Assembly (NCBI RefSeq): GCF_002999335.1
Contig: NW_020312141.1
Span: 1-64,000 of the forward strand
From: Cyclospora cayetanensis
Taxonomy: Eukaryota; Apicomplexa; Conoidasida; Eucoccidiorida; Eimeriidae
Reading direction: 5' to 3'
DNA length: 64,000 nucleotides
Below are positions 51,772 through 63,818 of the stretch, piece after piece. The position numbers and the translations under genes are program-made. The notes below the pieces were generated by a model. The model was not told the DNA's origin. It worked only from the letters and a program-made list of their open reading frames with translations, and ran no database searches. Numbering within the stretch: the first letter of the stretch is position 1; every line of letters starts with the position of its first letter.

Positions 51772-52134
51772 GACTCTGCACGGCGTCTTGTGGAGGCGTT
51801 TACCTCCTACAGCGAACCACTCTCAGAGATGTACCAAAACCCTATGGAGTTAGCAAGCAAAACCCACGATACCGAGCTACGCTTTTCATGCAGATGCCGC
51901 CATCAACCCACTGCTCTACTGGACCGCTTTGTTTATTCTGTCGTTTATCTTCTTTGCCCCACAATCGCCCGCCTCATTAGCCCCAGTATGTCAAAATTCT
52001 CAAGTGCGCTATGCAGGCAGCGCTCACGTGCACCTTCTGGTGTGCTGAAAACCAGGCAAGCAGGCTATGGTAGCAGCATTTCGCCAAGAACAAAGCAATC
52101 GATGAGCATATTCAATGCATACTCCTTTGTTTAG
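51772..52134 (+). CDS. Candidate 3' terminal exon, unknown protein
   Basis: After an AG at 51,771-51,772 (GCTGAG|ACTCTGC) the frame is open for about 120 codons and ends at TAG (52,132-52,134). It has no in-frame ATG near its start, so it would need an upstream exon. The residue mix is protein-like: a polar acidic first third (SEPLSEMYQNPMEL), a possible membrane segment (FVYSVVYLLCPTIARLI), then a basic, Ser-rich end (RQRSRAPSGVLKTRQAG). I recognise no family. The length is within what chance allows, and the acceptor has only a weak pyrimidine tract. Confidence 0.18.
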   Translation, partial: DSARRLVEAFTSYSEPLSEMYQNPMELASKTHDTELRFSCRCRHQPTALLDRFVYSVVYLLCPTIARLISPSMSKFSSALCRQRSRAPSGVLKTRQAGYGSSISPRTKQSMSIFNAYSFV

Positions 52135-55100
52135 AGTAACTGTAACTCACTGCCTGTAGCAGCTTCAACATTAAGCACGGCAGACGTGCTTTTGAAAAAC
52201 CCTGCACAATGTTCCTAGTGGTTTTAATACGTGACAAATGGTATCACTGAAAAATTGCAAGTAGTTGCCATCCCAAAGCTCATCGGATGCACACGGAGCA
52301 GTTCAGTTTGGCCTGCAATAATGCACGTTGAACCAACATTGGTCACCCACTACGAACAATGGTGGAGCCGACGAGCCACGACGCATTCAGGCTGTGCTTG
52401 CTTGCTGGGATACGCTCCGGCAATGCATGGCGCATCCATGTAACCAGTACATGCACCTCCGTGCAAGTTGGTGTGGTACATGTTCCTCTTTGCCTCCCAC
52501 TTTCTATGCCGCTGTGCAGAGCATTAGTGTGACGCACTGGTGGGTAACGATTCAGAAAGCGGGAACGTTGTAAATGACTTCGGTTACCTACAATGACGAA
52601 AAAGCAGGGAGCAAGCATGGTATGACCGCTCCAGAGAGCTGGTTCACATAGACCTTGTTTGTAGAAGGCCACAACACCCCACTGGTACCTAAGGTGTTCT
52701 AAGATGATATACATCTTGGTAATTGCAGATGTGAAAACCTATATCCATAAAATTATGATAGGAAAAATGCGCTTCTGTGTGTTAAAATCGCTCTTTGACT
52801 ACATGAAGCATCCTTTCATGCTTATGTTGATGTGCTGCTACGTTCCCCAATAGGGGACCCTTCATTTTCCAGGCAGTAGCAAGCCTAGGTCTTAACCGGA
52901 AAGTCAGCCACTTCAACTAAATTCTTAAACAGGGCACTGAACACGAAAGATAACGCCTGTGCATGATCTTGATTACTCCGTGACGAACACCGGATATTCT
53001 AGGTATTCTCAGGAAGCAAAATGCCATAGCTGACTCACTATCTGCAGCCACAGCTTGCCTCTTGCCGGAGCTTAGCTTTGTCAAACTAATTGAATGGCAA
53101 GGCACTTTATGCGGGTATGTATGCATGACACCTGCAAGAATGCTTTCAGCCACGCATGCGCAGGTAGCCTAGCCAGGCATATGTTTGGGTGAAAAGCGCT
53201 TTCGATGCTAGAGCTTCAAAGCTTTCAAATTTTAGCAAAAACAATCGGTTTCGGTATTGGTTATGAGTAGTTTTATGCAGTTTTCAGGCACAAGAGGGCT
53301 AATCTGGCAAATCGGATCACAGTTTGTGTATGATCGTGTCAAGAAATTCGCCGCAGCCATCATTGTTTTACTACTCACTGATGTCCAGAGATACCGATTT
53401 TAGATGCTCAGAAAAACGTTGACGCCCTTCTCACACACTCCATCGCCTATGCCTCAGACTTGAAGGTCAGAGTTCTACTGAATGAAGGTAGCTACCCAAG
53501 GCTGTAGGGATATCCTTGTGTCCAGATGATTAATGGCAGCTGCCTGTTAATGCTTGACGTGCTTTGGCATACTAGTTCTGAATGCATTTTACGGGAGATG
53601 TATATCTGTACACTAGCTGAGCATAAACCTAACGACCGTCTTGCAGCAAAAAACTAGTGATCAGATCAAAATACAAATAAACGGGGAAACTATCTGACGC
53701 CCGTTTCTGCGACACTTGACGAAAGGCGGCATTTGAAATGATATTATCGGAGGCGACGATTGTGACTCATCCATCAGACAACGGCACCAGCGTGCGTTTT
53801 CGGTGGTGATATGTTGCAGTATTATGCAAGCTATAGGCGGCTCCCCCGTTGTATCCCAAGATGGTACTGACGCCCCGTTGTGGCAGCCATCGTCGTTTAG
53901 TCCAAACACTTAGCACGCCTTTGGGGTTGTTGTGTACCACAAACATGCTAATGCACTAACAAAGCCGAGTGACATCTCCGCGATACTAAGAAGAGCACTT
54001 ACGGCATTAAAGAAAAGCGTAAGATTCCTAAGATGGCGGACAATTACGCACGCTGGAGGTTTATGAAGCTTTTGTTGTTCCAGTTTTTTTACAAAATAGT
54101 TCGCTGGCACTGAGAAAAAGTATATTTCGTTGCAGTTGAAAGGGGTATTTTTCACAATCCATGAGCATATAGTTCTGGTTGAGACAATTAGGTCTTGTTA
54201 ATACCATCCCCCTGCCAAAGTTATTCATGAACGCCACTGAAAACGATTCATCTCAGTTCTGGTTCAGGGGTCGCATACATTACGCGATAGACCATAACGC
54301 TTCCTGACGTCTTAGTCAACAACGCAGCTCCCATCACATGGATTTCGACCGATCAGGCATACGATTCGGATATTCAGACCAGCGGTTTTGCACCAGTGCA
54401 GACTATGCAACACGTCGGTCCACTTTCAGAGGCTCTATTAATGTCCAGCCTATTCTTGGCGACTAGCCAACTCCGAATCTGGGTTGGTTTTGCGGCATGC
54501 TTATGGCTAGACTTCCCATCACTGTTAGTAGAATATCCTATCTTCTATGCATGGGGGTACACAGAGACTCAGCCACTCTGTATGAGCTGCATTTGTTGTT
54601 GAATTTCCGCGGTGCACTGTGGAAATTCATGTGCATTGGTTTGTGGGTAAGTTTCCACTAAGCTACAAGAAAAAGCACTTAAGGCGTCTACAGTTTATTC
54701 CCCGTATAGATCAAACGTTAGCACCTTATAGTGAACCAGCAGTGCACATATAGGATGCTATTCATAGTAAGATTAAATTTATGTTGTCTACAAGTGGCTT
54801 CCTACTTAGATGCACGCGAGCAAGCCCCGCCCTTATGCCTACCGAGATAGGCAGCTCTAGAGTGCAGGTCAAATTCCCTTGTTTTAGAGCTTACGTAAAC
54901 CCGTGTTATCCTTTCATAGTATCACAGCTCCATTCACTCCTCGATTTCTAGCAGTAACTTTGATAGCACCTTGAATCCGGCACCTGCTTTATGACTGTCT
55001 GGATTCAACAATGTCAACTAGACGCGAGACCGCGTTTAGCTACGGGGTAGATTCAACCGTCCGGTATTTGTCACAGCTAATGCCATATACCAATCAAAAG

Positions 55101-55189
55101 TGCAAAACCATATGCAGGCCATTAGAATCGTTACGACAAAGAGTAACTGAAAACATCGTGGCACAACATTGACCAGAATGATAAATGAC
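52135..55189. other. Single-copy stretch, no supported gene
   Basis: Open frames are at most about 123 codons (52,343-52,714 minus) and none has coding-like support. A small perfect 9-bp hairpin lies at 54,600-54,629. Confidence 0.5.
54600..54629. other. Short hairpin, 9-bp stem
   Basis: TGAATTTCC at 54,600-54,608 pairs with GGAAATTCA at 54,621-54,629 across a 12-base loop. No U-run or gene end lies next to it, so no role can be assigned. Confidence 0.4.
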
Positions 55190-55759
55190 CTAAATAGCCT
55201 TGTCGCTAGCTATGTCAATGCCAGCATGCAAACTGAAAACCAGTATTGATATTTTGATGGTGTTTAAGGCCTCAAGGCAGGCACCATTGTATGCCAAAGT
55301 TTTAAAAGCTGAGATCAAGCTAAAACAGAGACGCCAAGCAGTGTACTGTACCATGCCATCTGATACTTTCCATTCATCTCTGCGGAAAACAAAGCATATG
55401 AGTATGCGTCCCAGCACCGCTGTACAATGAAACACACATACATACAGGAGTCCTTGCACTACGTTGCAAGCTAATGCATGACCCTGCTCTCGACAAATAC
55501 CTATCAAGGCAGTGTAGTATGTCTGCATATACGAATCTCGGATATTATATTGGTATGGTGTACCTGTGTCTCCGAGGGTTGTTTTTGGATATTTTGTGTG
55601 TACTCGGGAATTTGGTGGCCAGTGTGCATGCCAGATACAGCTATTGTTGTAAGCATCCTTGTCCTCCCAAGCAAACAGCACAGTAGGGCAGGTGTCATTT
55701 GGCTGATTGCCTTGGGTATGACAGCGCACTGCGACACTGATATCCTGTTGGGAAGACAT
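55190..55759 (-). CDS. Longest open frame of the single-copy half, probably chance
   Basis: An open frame of 189 codons starts at an ATG on the minus strand. The product has scattered Cys and hydrophobic patches (LLYVCVFHCTAVLGRILICF) but no recognisable domain or signal peptide at the start. In a 64-kb six-frame scan at this base composition, roughly one frame of this length is expected by chance. Overlapping frames on the plus strand are nearly as open. I list it only so that its status is recorded. Confidence 0.1.
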   Translation of the reverse strand: MSSQQDISVAVRCHTQGNQPNDTCPTVLFAWEDKDAYNNSCIWHAHWPPNSRVHTKYPKTTLGDTGTPYQYNIRDSYMQTYYTALIGICREQGHALACNVVQGLLYVCVFHCTAVLGRILICFVFRRDEWKVSDGMVQYTAWRLCFSLISAFKTLAYNGACLEALNTIKISILVFSLHAGIDIASDKAI

Positions 55760-57623
55760 AGCAAATCTTTATGTACCGAAGCCTGAAAAAGTACGCCGAC
55801 AACGCAGCTTCATCAGTAAGCTCTTCCGATCTTTCTCCAGTTTCTCTATAGAGTGGAAAACCCCGCGAATCTATGGAAGCAGACCCCTTCAAGCGTGACT
55901 GACGGCAGTCTCATAGGGGCATCGATGATGCTGAAGCAACGTCTAAAGTACTGAGGTAGTAGAAAGCAAACATCTTTCAATGCGCATTGTGACGGCTCTG
56001 GACGGTGGAAAAATGGTCAGCGCTTTCACTTGTGGGGCACAAACCTACTGCTTTCAAACGATACGTACTAAGCTACTTTTCGCTGTAGACTGCAGACTTT
56101 CTGCAGCATCAGAAAGTTACGCCCCCTGTAGAATTGGATGTGAAAATGAAAAATGATCGCTCGACGCATGGCTAAGGACTTACGGCTTCGGCGCAAGGCC
56201 AATGTGCGTACCTGCGTTTAATAGCACTTAAAAAACGCTATTGATACTGCGGAAGTGAGCGCGCTAGCCCGACCAAGTGTGACTGTGTGCGTTGCATGAG
56301 TTCGGCTTGCGAGGCAGTGCATCTTGGATTTTTGTCGTACTGTTTTGAGACTGCCAGGAGATCTGGCTTCCCGGTCATAATAGCATGAAACCTTAATCAA
56401 CTTGATCTGTTCATGGCAATGTTCAACATATTGGATTGGCAATGGTATTCTCTACTGACAACCATACAATGGCAGTTCGTTTGCGTAACTTGCCCATTAA
56501 TGTAAGCGCGGACATCACGCTGCAGACAACTAGTTGATATGCAGATTGAAGAGCTGAGCTGTACGTGTGAATTTCGTATGTAACACGTCAACGTTTTTTG
56601 GTATCAACCCGGTTAGAGGAAGGTTAGCTCTTCGAGTTCGCGAAACTTAAAAGATCACTCTTAAGGGTGGAGCTGTGAGTTTGCACCTTTTGGACAACGT
56701 TGACTGGTCAATATCGAATCCCACCATACCGTCCGCTCCAGCTGGTATTTCGCGGAATTCTTATGAGGGCAGCCAGCCCCAATAGCTTGCTGCGTCTTTG
56801 CACACCTACCCACAGGGACCTACATGCCAAAGTGCATCCGTTGGTTGTCCTGCAGATTCTAAGCAAACCAGTAGTGTATTTGCTGCCCAATTACTGATTC
56901 ACATGCTCGTTGAAATTGTTAGTTGTGCACACTTGCAAATATTCACTGATGTACGCCAAAAAAGCCTTTAGCCAACTATTTTGTGATTTGCACTGACTTG
57001 GATTCAATGCTGGATTTTTCTAATGTCACAATATACACTGTTGACAGACTTAGTGGCACTTAGGCTCAGGCTAGCTCTCTCTGTTCCCATATTGGGTCTC
57101 TCTTAGCAAACATGGAATTCCCCCGACCACTCCTAGACAGCCACAGCACGCCTGGTGCTCCGCGCGTCTAGACTACTGGCCCTAAATAAAAAGATTCCAT
57201 TCATTTGTGTGCAATCAATAAGTGGTTTTTTTGCAGCAAGCAGCATCGCCCAGTCTCTGCCAGATATGCACACACAGAGCATCAAAGAGTAAGGCGCCTG
57301 AGAGCAAGGTCGCGCAGTGCAGACGGAGATACATCTCTGTTGCTGAAGCCTACAAAGAACTACACCACAATCATTGTAGTGAGCGTTATACGGAGCGCGC
57401 AGAGGGTCTTATATAGGCGCAACAGGGAGAAGATGGGCAGCGGCTAACGATCTAATAAAATGCCATGCATAGCAAGTTCTTTTGTATTACTCCTTCTCTA
57501 GGGCCCCATGAAGCACCGGCCCACAGAGGCTTATTCTAGGAGAAACACATAAATAGGTCTATGTTTTTACTAGCTATGCAGTGTTACGCTTTCTGTCGAA
57601 GCGAATGCGCAGAGCTAGTGTCC
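55760..57623. other. Single-copy stretch, no supported gene
   Basis: Short frames only. Two overlapping plus-strand frames at 57,205-57,447 look mildly protein-like but compete with each other and lack splice or start support. Confidence 0.5.
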
Positions 57624-57815
57624 TCATGAGAGGATGCGCGCTTTCTGTTCACATACTGCTGCGAATGATCCAAAAACTTTAACACTACGGTAGACGGCTA
57701 AATGCGCTGCAATCTCGGATACATACGCTCGAATTGTAGGAACATCTACTTGTTCACTCTTCACGAGCATACGCGCGTGAGAAAACAACTTAGCCGCTTT
57801 CTGTGTATCGTTGCG
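57624..57815 (-). CDS. Candidate exon, unknown protein
   Basis: On the minus strand a good acceptor (CGTCTACAACAG) precedes 57,815. From there the frame gives about 63 residues ending in TGA at 57,624. The residues look like amphipathic helices (KAAKLFSHARMLVKSEQ, RAYVSEIAAHLAVYRSVKVF). A possible donor (GCA|GTATGT) lies near the end, so the exon may stop a few codons earlier. I recognise no domain. It is one of several protein-like minus-strand pieces between 57.6 and 63.0 kb that could belong to one split gene. Confidence 0.18.
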   Translation of the reverse strand, partial: RNDTQKAAKLFSHARMLVKSEQVDVPTIRAYVSEIAAHLAVYRSVKVFGSFAAVCEQKARILS

Positions 57816-59658
57816 CTGTTGTAGACGAATAATACAAAGGTACCCTTGCCCCCATGAGCCAAAATGGCACTTGGAAATATTCAACTGTCATAGAATACTG
57901 AATCTGGGTATATGATATCTGAAGGTACAGAATGAGATACTTAGGTCTAATCCAAGCACTTTAGGTGAAAACTACCAGGTTGATGGTCGAAAGCTATAAG
58001 AAGGAGCGTCTGCTGCCACGCAACCTTACAGCCATGAGCACGTACATTTGCTTTTTCGTGACAGTAGTCCCCAGCAGTCACAGCTGTACTTGTCAGTCCT
58101 AAGAACTTTTACAACTGGCAGAGTGATATCTAGCCATTGAGCTGTTTTGTAAAATGCTAAACACATTTTATCCCAAGGTTGTAGAGCAACAACTTATCAG
58201 CGCCAAAAGACGCGTTCACGGTAAGTACTTGCGGTAAGTCAATACTATCAAGAAGAATGTACAGTGCACCTGCATTCACCACACTCATGGATGTCATGCC
58301 CATAATTCATGTCCTAACACCGGTTATCAAACACAGATCCTATCAACGGAGCTTTAACAATCGCTGGGTAAAACTCGAGAGCTGTCCGGCTGCACGTACT
58401 GAGCCAATGAACAGCTGGATTATCAATGCACAGTCAGTTGTACTCGACAACATTACTGTTTCTTTTTGGCCCTGGTAGCCAAGCCAGCCTTATCGTTTTA
58501 GCAATCCGTATTCAGGCATTCCCCATGCAAGCACCTGTTCGTTTGATGTAGCATTGGCAAGCCAAATGTGCGCGAACAACTAAAGCAACGCGGTTCTTTG
58601 TACCTCCGTACAGAAGCAAAAACAATAAGGAAATTTGCCCAGGCCGTCAGCAGCGGTTCCTCTCATCTCTGTAGTTCCATTCATTAAGCGCACGGAATAA
58701 GGTATAGAGCAGAGCAGGTATCCCACCGTGTTAGAATCCCTACCACAGAGGAAGCTAACAGGCAGTTGAAGTTAACTTGAGATATTGCGCATTTTGGTGC
58801 ATTAAACATAGCACCTTGAAAGATTTCCATGTGTGCAAAGATTGACTTTATCTACGATAAGTCAAATACAGCCATGCATGGAATCAATCTGAATGGTGTG
58901 TTAAAGACTGCAACTGCACTTCTCCATTCTACAGCTTTCAGCATAATTCTTTTCGCTGTGCAAAAATGCTAGTGCAACGTTTTACTTTTGCCAAAGCGGA
59001 ATTGTGGCACTTGATGTTACTGGCAGATACATGTACTATTCCGAATTCAAGCTTACCATTGCTACCATTGTGCACCCACTGCATTCTCTGATTATTCAAT
59101 CATAGCAACTACCTTGCAAAGAGTGTACTCAATTCGAGGGTATTGCTGCCAGGTGTCTTTCGGAAAGGCGATTCTTACCCGACTTGAATATTTTTTAAAG
59201 CACATCTGCATCTCTACACTCTACCCTATTTCATGCTGTTCATGATGTACCCAAAACAACTAAATGATCACAAGAAATAGGTTTTTCCAAGCGTGCATGG
59301 GGTTTAAAAATGAGGAAACGCTGACATGTCAGATAATGTAAAAGCATGTCCAAATGTACACCTGCTGTTATCAACACCACCTTACTCGCGCGTGTCCTCA
59401 TAGGCAGAAATCATCTACACAGAAAGATATTGTATTGTTTGCAACCCCAAACAAAACCATTAATCGTGTTATGTATTTAGATAGTCGTGAACAGGGAGAA
59501 ATACCCGAAGGTGGTAGTGTACGTTAATCATGCAACCAGGAATAGGCTTCTTTTACTCGTTGGAGCCACTAGTCAATAATCCAGAGCCCATTTCGCTTCA
59601 GCAGAGAGCAACTGTTTTTCGGACATGCGTTAATATCTTTCCATTCCAGTCTCTTCCG
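57816..59658. other. Single-copy stretch, no supported gene; possible intron
   Basis: No frame above about 75 codons. If the flanking minus-strand exon candidates belong together this would be intronic. Confidence 0.4.
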
Positions 59659-59934
59659 TCACGTCGTCACTTGATGCACGGCGGTATGGAACAATTCGTC
59701 AATTGAGGCATTAGTCCTCGCTGGGGACGCTAATGAGCAATAAACACCAAGTCCATTCAGGACGGGCCAAACGTATAGCTGTGACATGCACTTCACTGGA
59801 CTTCTCCACGCAATCAATGTGCGAACTAAACTCCACGACGTCACACCACTGGCGTTTCCGGTGTTACGTTCACTAAGTGTCCAGCTGTTGCGCATTAATA
59901 CCGTCCGCCGGCCACATTCAGGGGCGCTTACTCG
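59659..59934 (-). CDS. Candidate exon, unknown protein
   Basis: Minus-strand frame open from just after GCTAG (59,935) to TGA at 59,659, about 91 codons, with an internal ATG at 59,895. The product has a protein-like mix (APECGRRTVLMRNSWTLSER, LYVWPVLNGLGVYCSLASP, NASIDELFHTAVHQ). A weak donor, CAA|GTGACG, lies close to the end. There is no recognisable family. The evidence is residue composition and its place beside the other minus-strand candidates. Confidence 0.18.
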   Translation of the reverse strand, partial: RVSAPECGRRTVLMRNSWTLSERNTGNASGVTSWSLVRTLIAWRSPVKCMSQLYVWPVLNGLGVYCSLASPARTNASIDELFHTAVHQVTT

Positions 59935-60565
59935 CTAGCATATATATGGATGATAATTATGACGGGCATATATTAGTAAGATCCATCTCTTGAAAGTTCA
60001 CTTCACAGCAGCAAGCAACTGTGAAAGTACTCCAAATTTTCATCATGAACTACACGAGTCCCCCAGAGTAAGTGAACGCATGCACTAAAGTGTACATTCT
60101 CTCATCCGTTATAGCATGTAGCTGTTACTCTTAACGCACACTTATCAATTGGTATATTGAAACAAATAATGTAAAACCCCTATACCCACCAGAGAACTTT
60201 GCGCCACAGCACAAGTCGGCGCAGTGGTATACTAGATATGAGCATACTGAAAAATATGTTACTATCCTATACCTTGCTTGTCTTTCGATGGTACGGCCGT
60301 CCGATGTGTGTTTGGCGATGCCAATGCCTAAGCGATGCATCGTGCTCGCACTCCTGGATGGTGGAACAGCACACAAAATGACCCTGATCGCTGGCGCGTC
60401 TGGTGAAAACACTGTACGTAGATGCCGCGTGAGACTCACTGATTCAAACTTTTCAACAAGCGTCCTCTACAAGTTAAAGTAACCCAGAAAATCTAACTGA
60501 CCTAAAATACGTGTGCACTAACTGCGAAGCCACAGGTGCACAGTCGAGTATTGCCCACAGGCTAG

Positions 60566-60910
60566 CTACCCACTGCCTTCGATCAGGCGGTATTGAAAAC
60601 CACTCACAGCTCCTTCTGTTATTTCTCGCGGCGGTTCTGTAGACCTGAGCGCCACTACCTGCCAATACAAGCCACCCTCTATTGTGAGCTCTACTGCATA
60701 AACTCCAAGCCATCTAGCGCGCAGGGTGACATACACTATCCTGATGACCTTGAAGTAACTTCCGCCTCTGATATTCCCGTAAAGGTTTCGCTGTTTCAAG
60801 GTCTTACTGCACGCTAATATATCCGCCTTTGCTGACTCTATCACAAGGTGCAGTGCATCAGCACTAATGATGGCCGTATTCGGATGTACCCTTATCAGCA
60901 CCGAATACGC
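60566..60910 (-). CDS. Candidate exon with the best splice context of the right-hand region
   Basis: The acceptor is strong (ACACTCTCTTCAG directly before 60,910). The frame is then open for 114 codons to TAG at 60,566. The product alternates helix-like and strand-like stretches (NTAIISADALHLVIESAKAD; GGSYFKVIRIVYVTLRARW; GVYAVELTIEGGLYWQVVAL), which is unusual for random sequence. Two donor-like sites lie inside: TGGCAG|GTAGTG and GGAGCT|GTGAGT. The true exon may therefore end near 60,654 or 60,610 rather than at the stop. I do not recognise the protein and no ATG lies near the beginning. Confidence 0.25.
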   Translation of the reverse strand, partial: AYSVLIRVHPNTAIISADALHLVIESAKADILACSKTLKQRNLYGNIRGGSYFKVIRIVYVTLRARWLGVYAVELTIEGGLYWQVVALRSTEPPREITEGAVSGFQYRLIEGSG

Positions 60911-61041
60911 CTGAAGAGAGTGTCTGTACGCAAATACTCTGTACAGGCATCGTCGTTTATGAATTATCCATTGGTGGCCAGCGAACTAGCTAGCGAAAAG
61001 AGAAACAAATGAATGTGTTACCTTGGGTATTGAAGGCTTTC

Positions 61042-61257
61042 CTATTCATGTGCTTTTTGTAATGCACTAGCACGTTTGTAAGACGAGCTACTGCTGTCGG
61101 AGCAACGCCGTATTCGAGCTCTGAATGCTAAAGGATTGTACTTGAGCTGATGTGTATATGGCAGCATTGCCCGTGCGAGTGCAAGGAGCCATTGGCGTGA
61201 AGGAGAAGATAGTAGACAGGTACCAGTATTGCTAAGCGCTACGTGGAAATATGCCAT
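61042..61257 (-). CDS. Candidate exon, basic and Ser-rich C-terminus
   Basis: Minus-strand frame of 71 codons from ATG at 61,257 to TAG. The second half is protein-like: RQWLLALARAMLPYTHQLKY followed by a basic/Ser stretch (RARIRRCSDSSSSSYKRAS). An AG (CCACGTAG) lies 17 bases into the frame and could be an acceptor. A donor-like AAG|GTAACA lies just past the stop. No family recognised. Confidence 0.17.
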   Translation of the reverse strand: MAYFHVALSNTGTCLLSSPSRQWLLALARAMLPYTHQLKYNPLAFRARIRRCSDSSSSSYKRASALQKAHE

Positions 61258-62675
61258 TTAGAGAAGCGAAGCACAAACATGAGCATGTTGTATATGATTT
61301 GGAGAATAATCGCGTTTTAGATCAGTTGGTATCAACTCCGACGTAAAGGAGTTTCCCAATCGTGTAGGATCGAGTGTTCGTCGATTCCAGATACACAGGT
61401 GCCGCACACATTTGCATCGACCTGTCTCTACACTGCCTTATTCCCGTTGTAGCATCAATGATGCTTTTGTACGTAGCCTGCGACAAAATGCTACGTCAGT
61501 ATACATTTGTACCACCCGCGTACAAGCATCTAGATTGAGCGTTATGCATGCGTCATGCCAGCACTCTAAGTCTCTCAGTGGCATATTTACATATGGGTAC
61601 ATTGACCTGTGAGCACACTGGATCAATGCTGACAAAGTGAATGCAAAGTCCAAAACACACTGCCTGCATTGTCCACTTTAAGAACGTGCTTTACCCCACC
61701 TCTTCGATACGCCTTGCTCTTGCTGACTGGTCTATTGCACACAACTAAATTTGTATGACATACGGAGGCCACTGTTCGGGCCGGTCACTTAGGCGGAGAC
61801 ATCTTGTTGCTATTGCTATACTTTCTGGACTTACTTGGTATTATTAATAACCGAACGCTAAGTGACTGCACTTCAGTATCTATATACTAAAAGCTGATCA
61901 CCGTGTGAGTTCCCCCACTGCCGTGGCCAGTGGATTTTAGATGAACTAATGCCACAAAATTCAACTAAATCATCTTCAAACCGTCCGGTACATAGGGACA
62001 CCAGATATGTCAGATGTAGTCCTAAGGCGTTGAAGGTATGGCGTCATGCTGCACATCGGTAAAGCGTTTGTATGCTCAGTATATAGTGAAATCTAGCACG
62101 ATTTCCATCCTCTCTAAAGGAAAAACACTCAGCTAGATTGCCACCAAAATGTTTGGTGAGTGTCGGGATTAACAGTACAATCGTTGGTGGAGGCGAAACA
62201 GTAGCATGTATGTATTAACAGATCCTTTGGAGTTAATAAAAGTGCTACACAAAACGAGTCAAATTATCAAGCTTGAGAACCGCCCCGCCAGAACCCTTTT
62301 ACAAAGCGCGCAAACTATGCAGTGAATGCATCGAACCATGACAGAATAATGTGTACTTCATACAATCCAGGGCACCATGGATAGCTACATGCACGTGGCG
62401 AAATAAGGGAGCAAAGCGCCGGCTGTAACATCATTTGAGGAACGACGCCTATCCAGGATGCCCGGCGTTCGTGCTGCCATCTGATGAACACGTGGTCAGG
62501 TTCCGTTTGTGCTAACGCAGTATTAATTGAGGAACTAAATGTGATGTGGCTCCTTCAAAAATCTTAGACTTCTCATTTTTGAATGACACATTGTACAGGA
62601 GAACGCAGGGATTATAGGGCAAATCCTCATCGAGAAAACTAAGGTAGCACCGCTCACAAGCGCTCACATTAATTG
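61258..62675. other. Single-copy stretch, no supported gene
   Basis: Frames are short on both strands. A T-arm-like word near 61,370 does not fold into a tRNA. Confidence 0.5.
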
Positions 62676-63002
62676 TCAATGCTCGCTATCCAATGCATCC
62701 AACTTAGCTGAAAGTAGAGAGTACGCTATACGAACATCGCAAAATAATCGTTTAAAACCTAGCCAATATTTGGGAGGATGCAGACAGATTAATTCTGCAG
62801 AAGTAAAAGAAGTTTCCACGGTGTGGTCTCCGCAGCTATCTCCGCTTCTGTTCACAGAGGCATGCGTTCTTTGTCTGTTGATCGAGTGAAAAAGTTCAAA
62901 AACCCATCTGTAGTGCAGATATATATATTCACGAATACCATACAAGGAGACCAGATATTTTACCTCCTGAAGTGCCCTTACTCCCATACTCTGTGATTGC
63001 AT
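62676..63002 (-). CDS. Candidate 5' or internal exon, unknown protein
   Basis: Minus-strand ATG frame of 108 codons (start 63,002). Residues 5-35 are helix-like (GVRALQEVKYLVSLYGIREY, then FELFHSI). The middle is polar, and the end is SLLSAKLDALDSEH. Splice-like words inside (GAG|GTAAAA near the start; CTCTCTACTTTCAG near the end) mean only part may be exonic. No domain recognised. Confidence 0.15.
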   Translation of the reverse strand: MQSQSMGVRALQEVKYLVSLYGIREYIYLHYRWVFELFHSINRQRTHASVNRSGDSCGDHTVETSFTSAELICLHPPKYWLGFKRLFCDVRIAYSLLSAKLDALDSEH

Positions 63003-63469
63003 CCCGGTGCACTAGCCGTCGATCGCACTACCTTATTTTAGACCAGATATGCGCTTTAGATGGCGTGCGCTTTCACTGATCCTGAATTATGATTGGATAT
63101 TTCTCCCGCTCATCCGGCAGCGCCCGCGGGGAGGACGTCTACGCTGCCCGCAGCTGTCCTCCAGTAGCCTTTCGCCCTCCGCTGTGTGCCTGATGGTGGA
63201 GTGATTCTGTGTCCTATAAGACGGCGCAATATCTTAAAGTTTGACAGACAAATGCTGACGATTAAAGAGTCATTCGAACTCGTTCGCTGTTATTCAGTTA
63301 TGACCTTGAGGCTAACATACACGCCAGAAGATTATACACACAACACCTATGGGGTACGCTGCCTTAGTGCAGATAAATAGCCGGTCAGCAAAGTAACGCA
63401 GTAGAGTAGCGGCGTTTAGCAGGGCGGAGGAGGCTAGACTCCAGGCTTCGACCTGTTTCCGCGAGAAGG

Positions 63470-63818
63470 ATGCCTGTTATACGCAAACATTCGGTTTTTC
63501 ATAACTTCACGCGTTTCAGGTAAGGCACATCCTCTTAATTTCGTATTCGTTTTTGTTGTAAACTCTTCAGTGGAAATATCGGGACTTATGATCATCCTGA
63601 AAAGTACATTACAAAGCTCTTACGAACTCCATCCTCTATTGCTATATGCTTTTAATACAAACCTACCAGCTGGTCAACCCATTACTTTCTATAGAAGCGC
63701 ACTGCAGCGTTATTTCGCACGAAAAAACTGGTATCTGCATTTACTACTCTACTGCGAAACGATAAATTTCGTGTGGAGTAAACGCTATGCTGGAGGTGCC
63801 CATAGTGTGGAACAATGA
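63470..63818 (+). CDS. Candidate two-exon frame with a 51-base intron
   Basis: TTTCAG|GTAAGG (donor at 63,520) and a pyrimidine-rich AACTCTTCAG acceptor (ending 63,570) bound a 51-base interval. Two readings are possible. From ATG at 63,470 (MPVIRKHSVFHNF) the spliced frame continues SGNIGTYDHPEKY and stops at TAA after 28 more codons. The other frame, which lacks an ATG, runs through CLLYANIRFFITSRVS into a frame of about 82 codons ending at TGA (63,818). I cannot choose between them. The intron would be very short for a coccidian. Confidence 0.15.

Noticed and set aside
57205..57447. Two overlapping plus-strand frames of 64-80 codons
   Set aside because: They exclude each other and neither has a start, splice or domain signal.
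61311..61400. tRNA-like words (GTTCGTCGATTCC and a D-arm-like GATCAGTTGGTATC)
   Set aside because: The T-loop is too long, the arms are in the wrong spacing and no acceptor stem forms.
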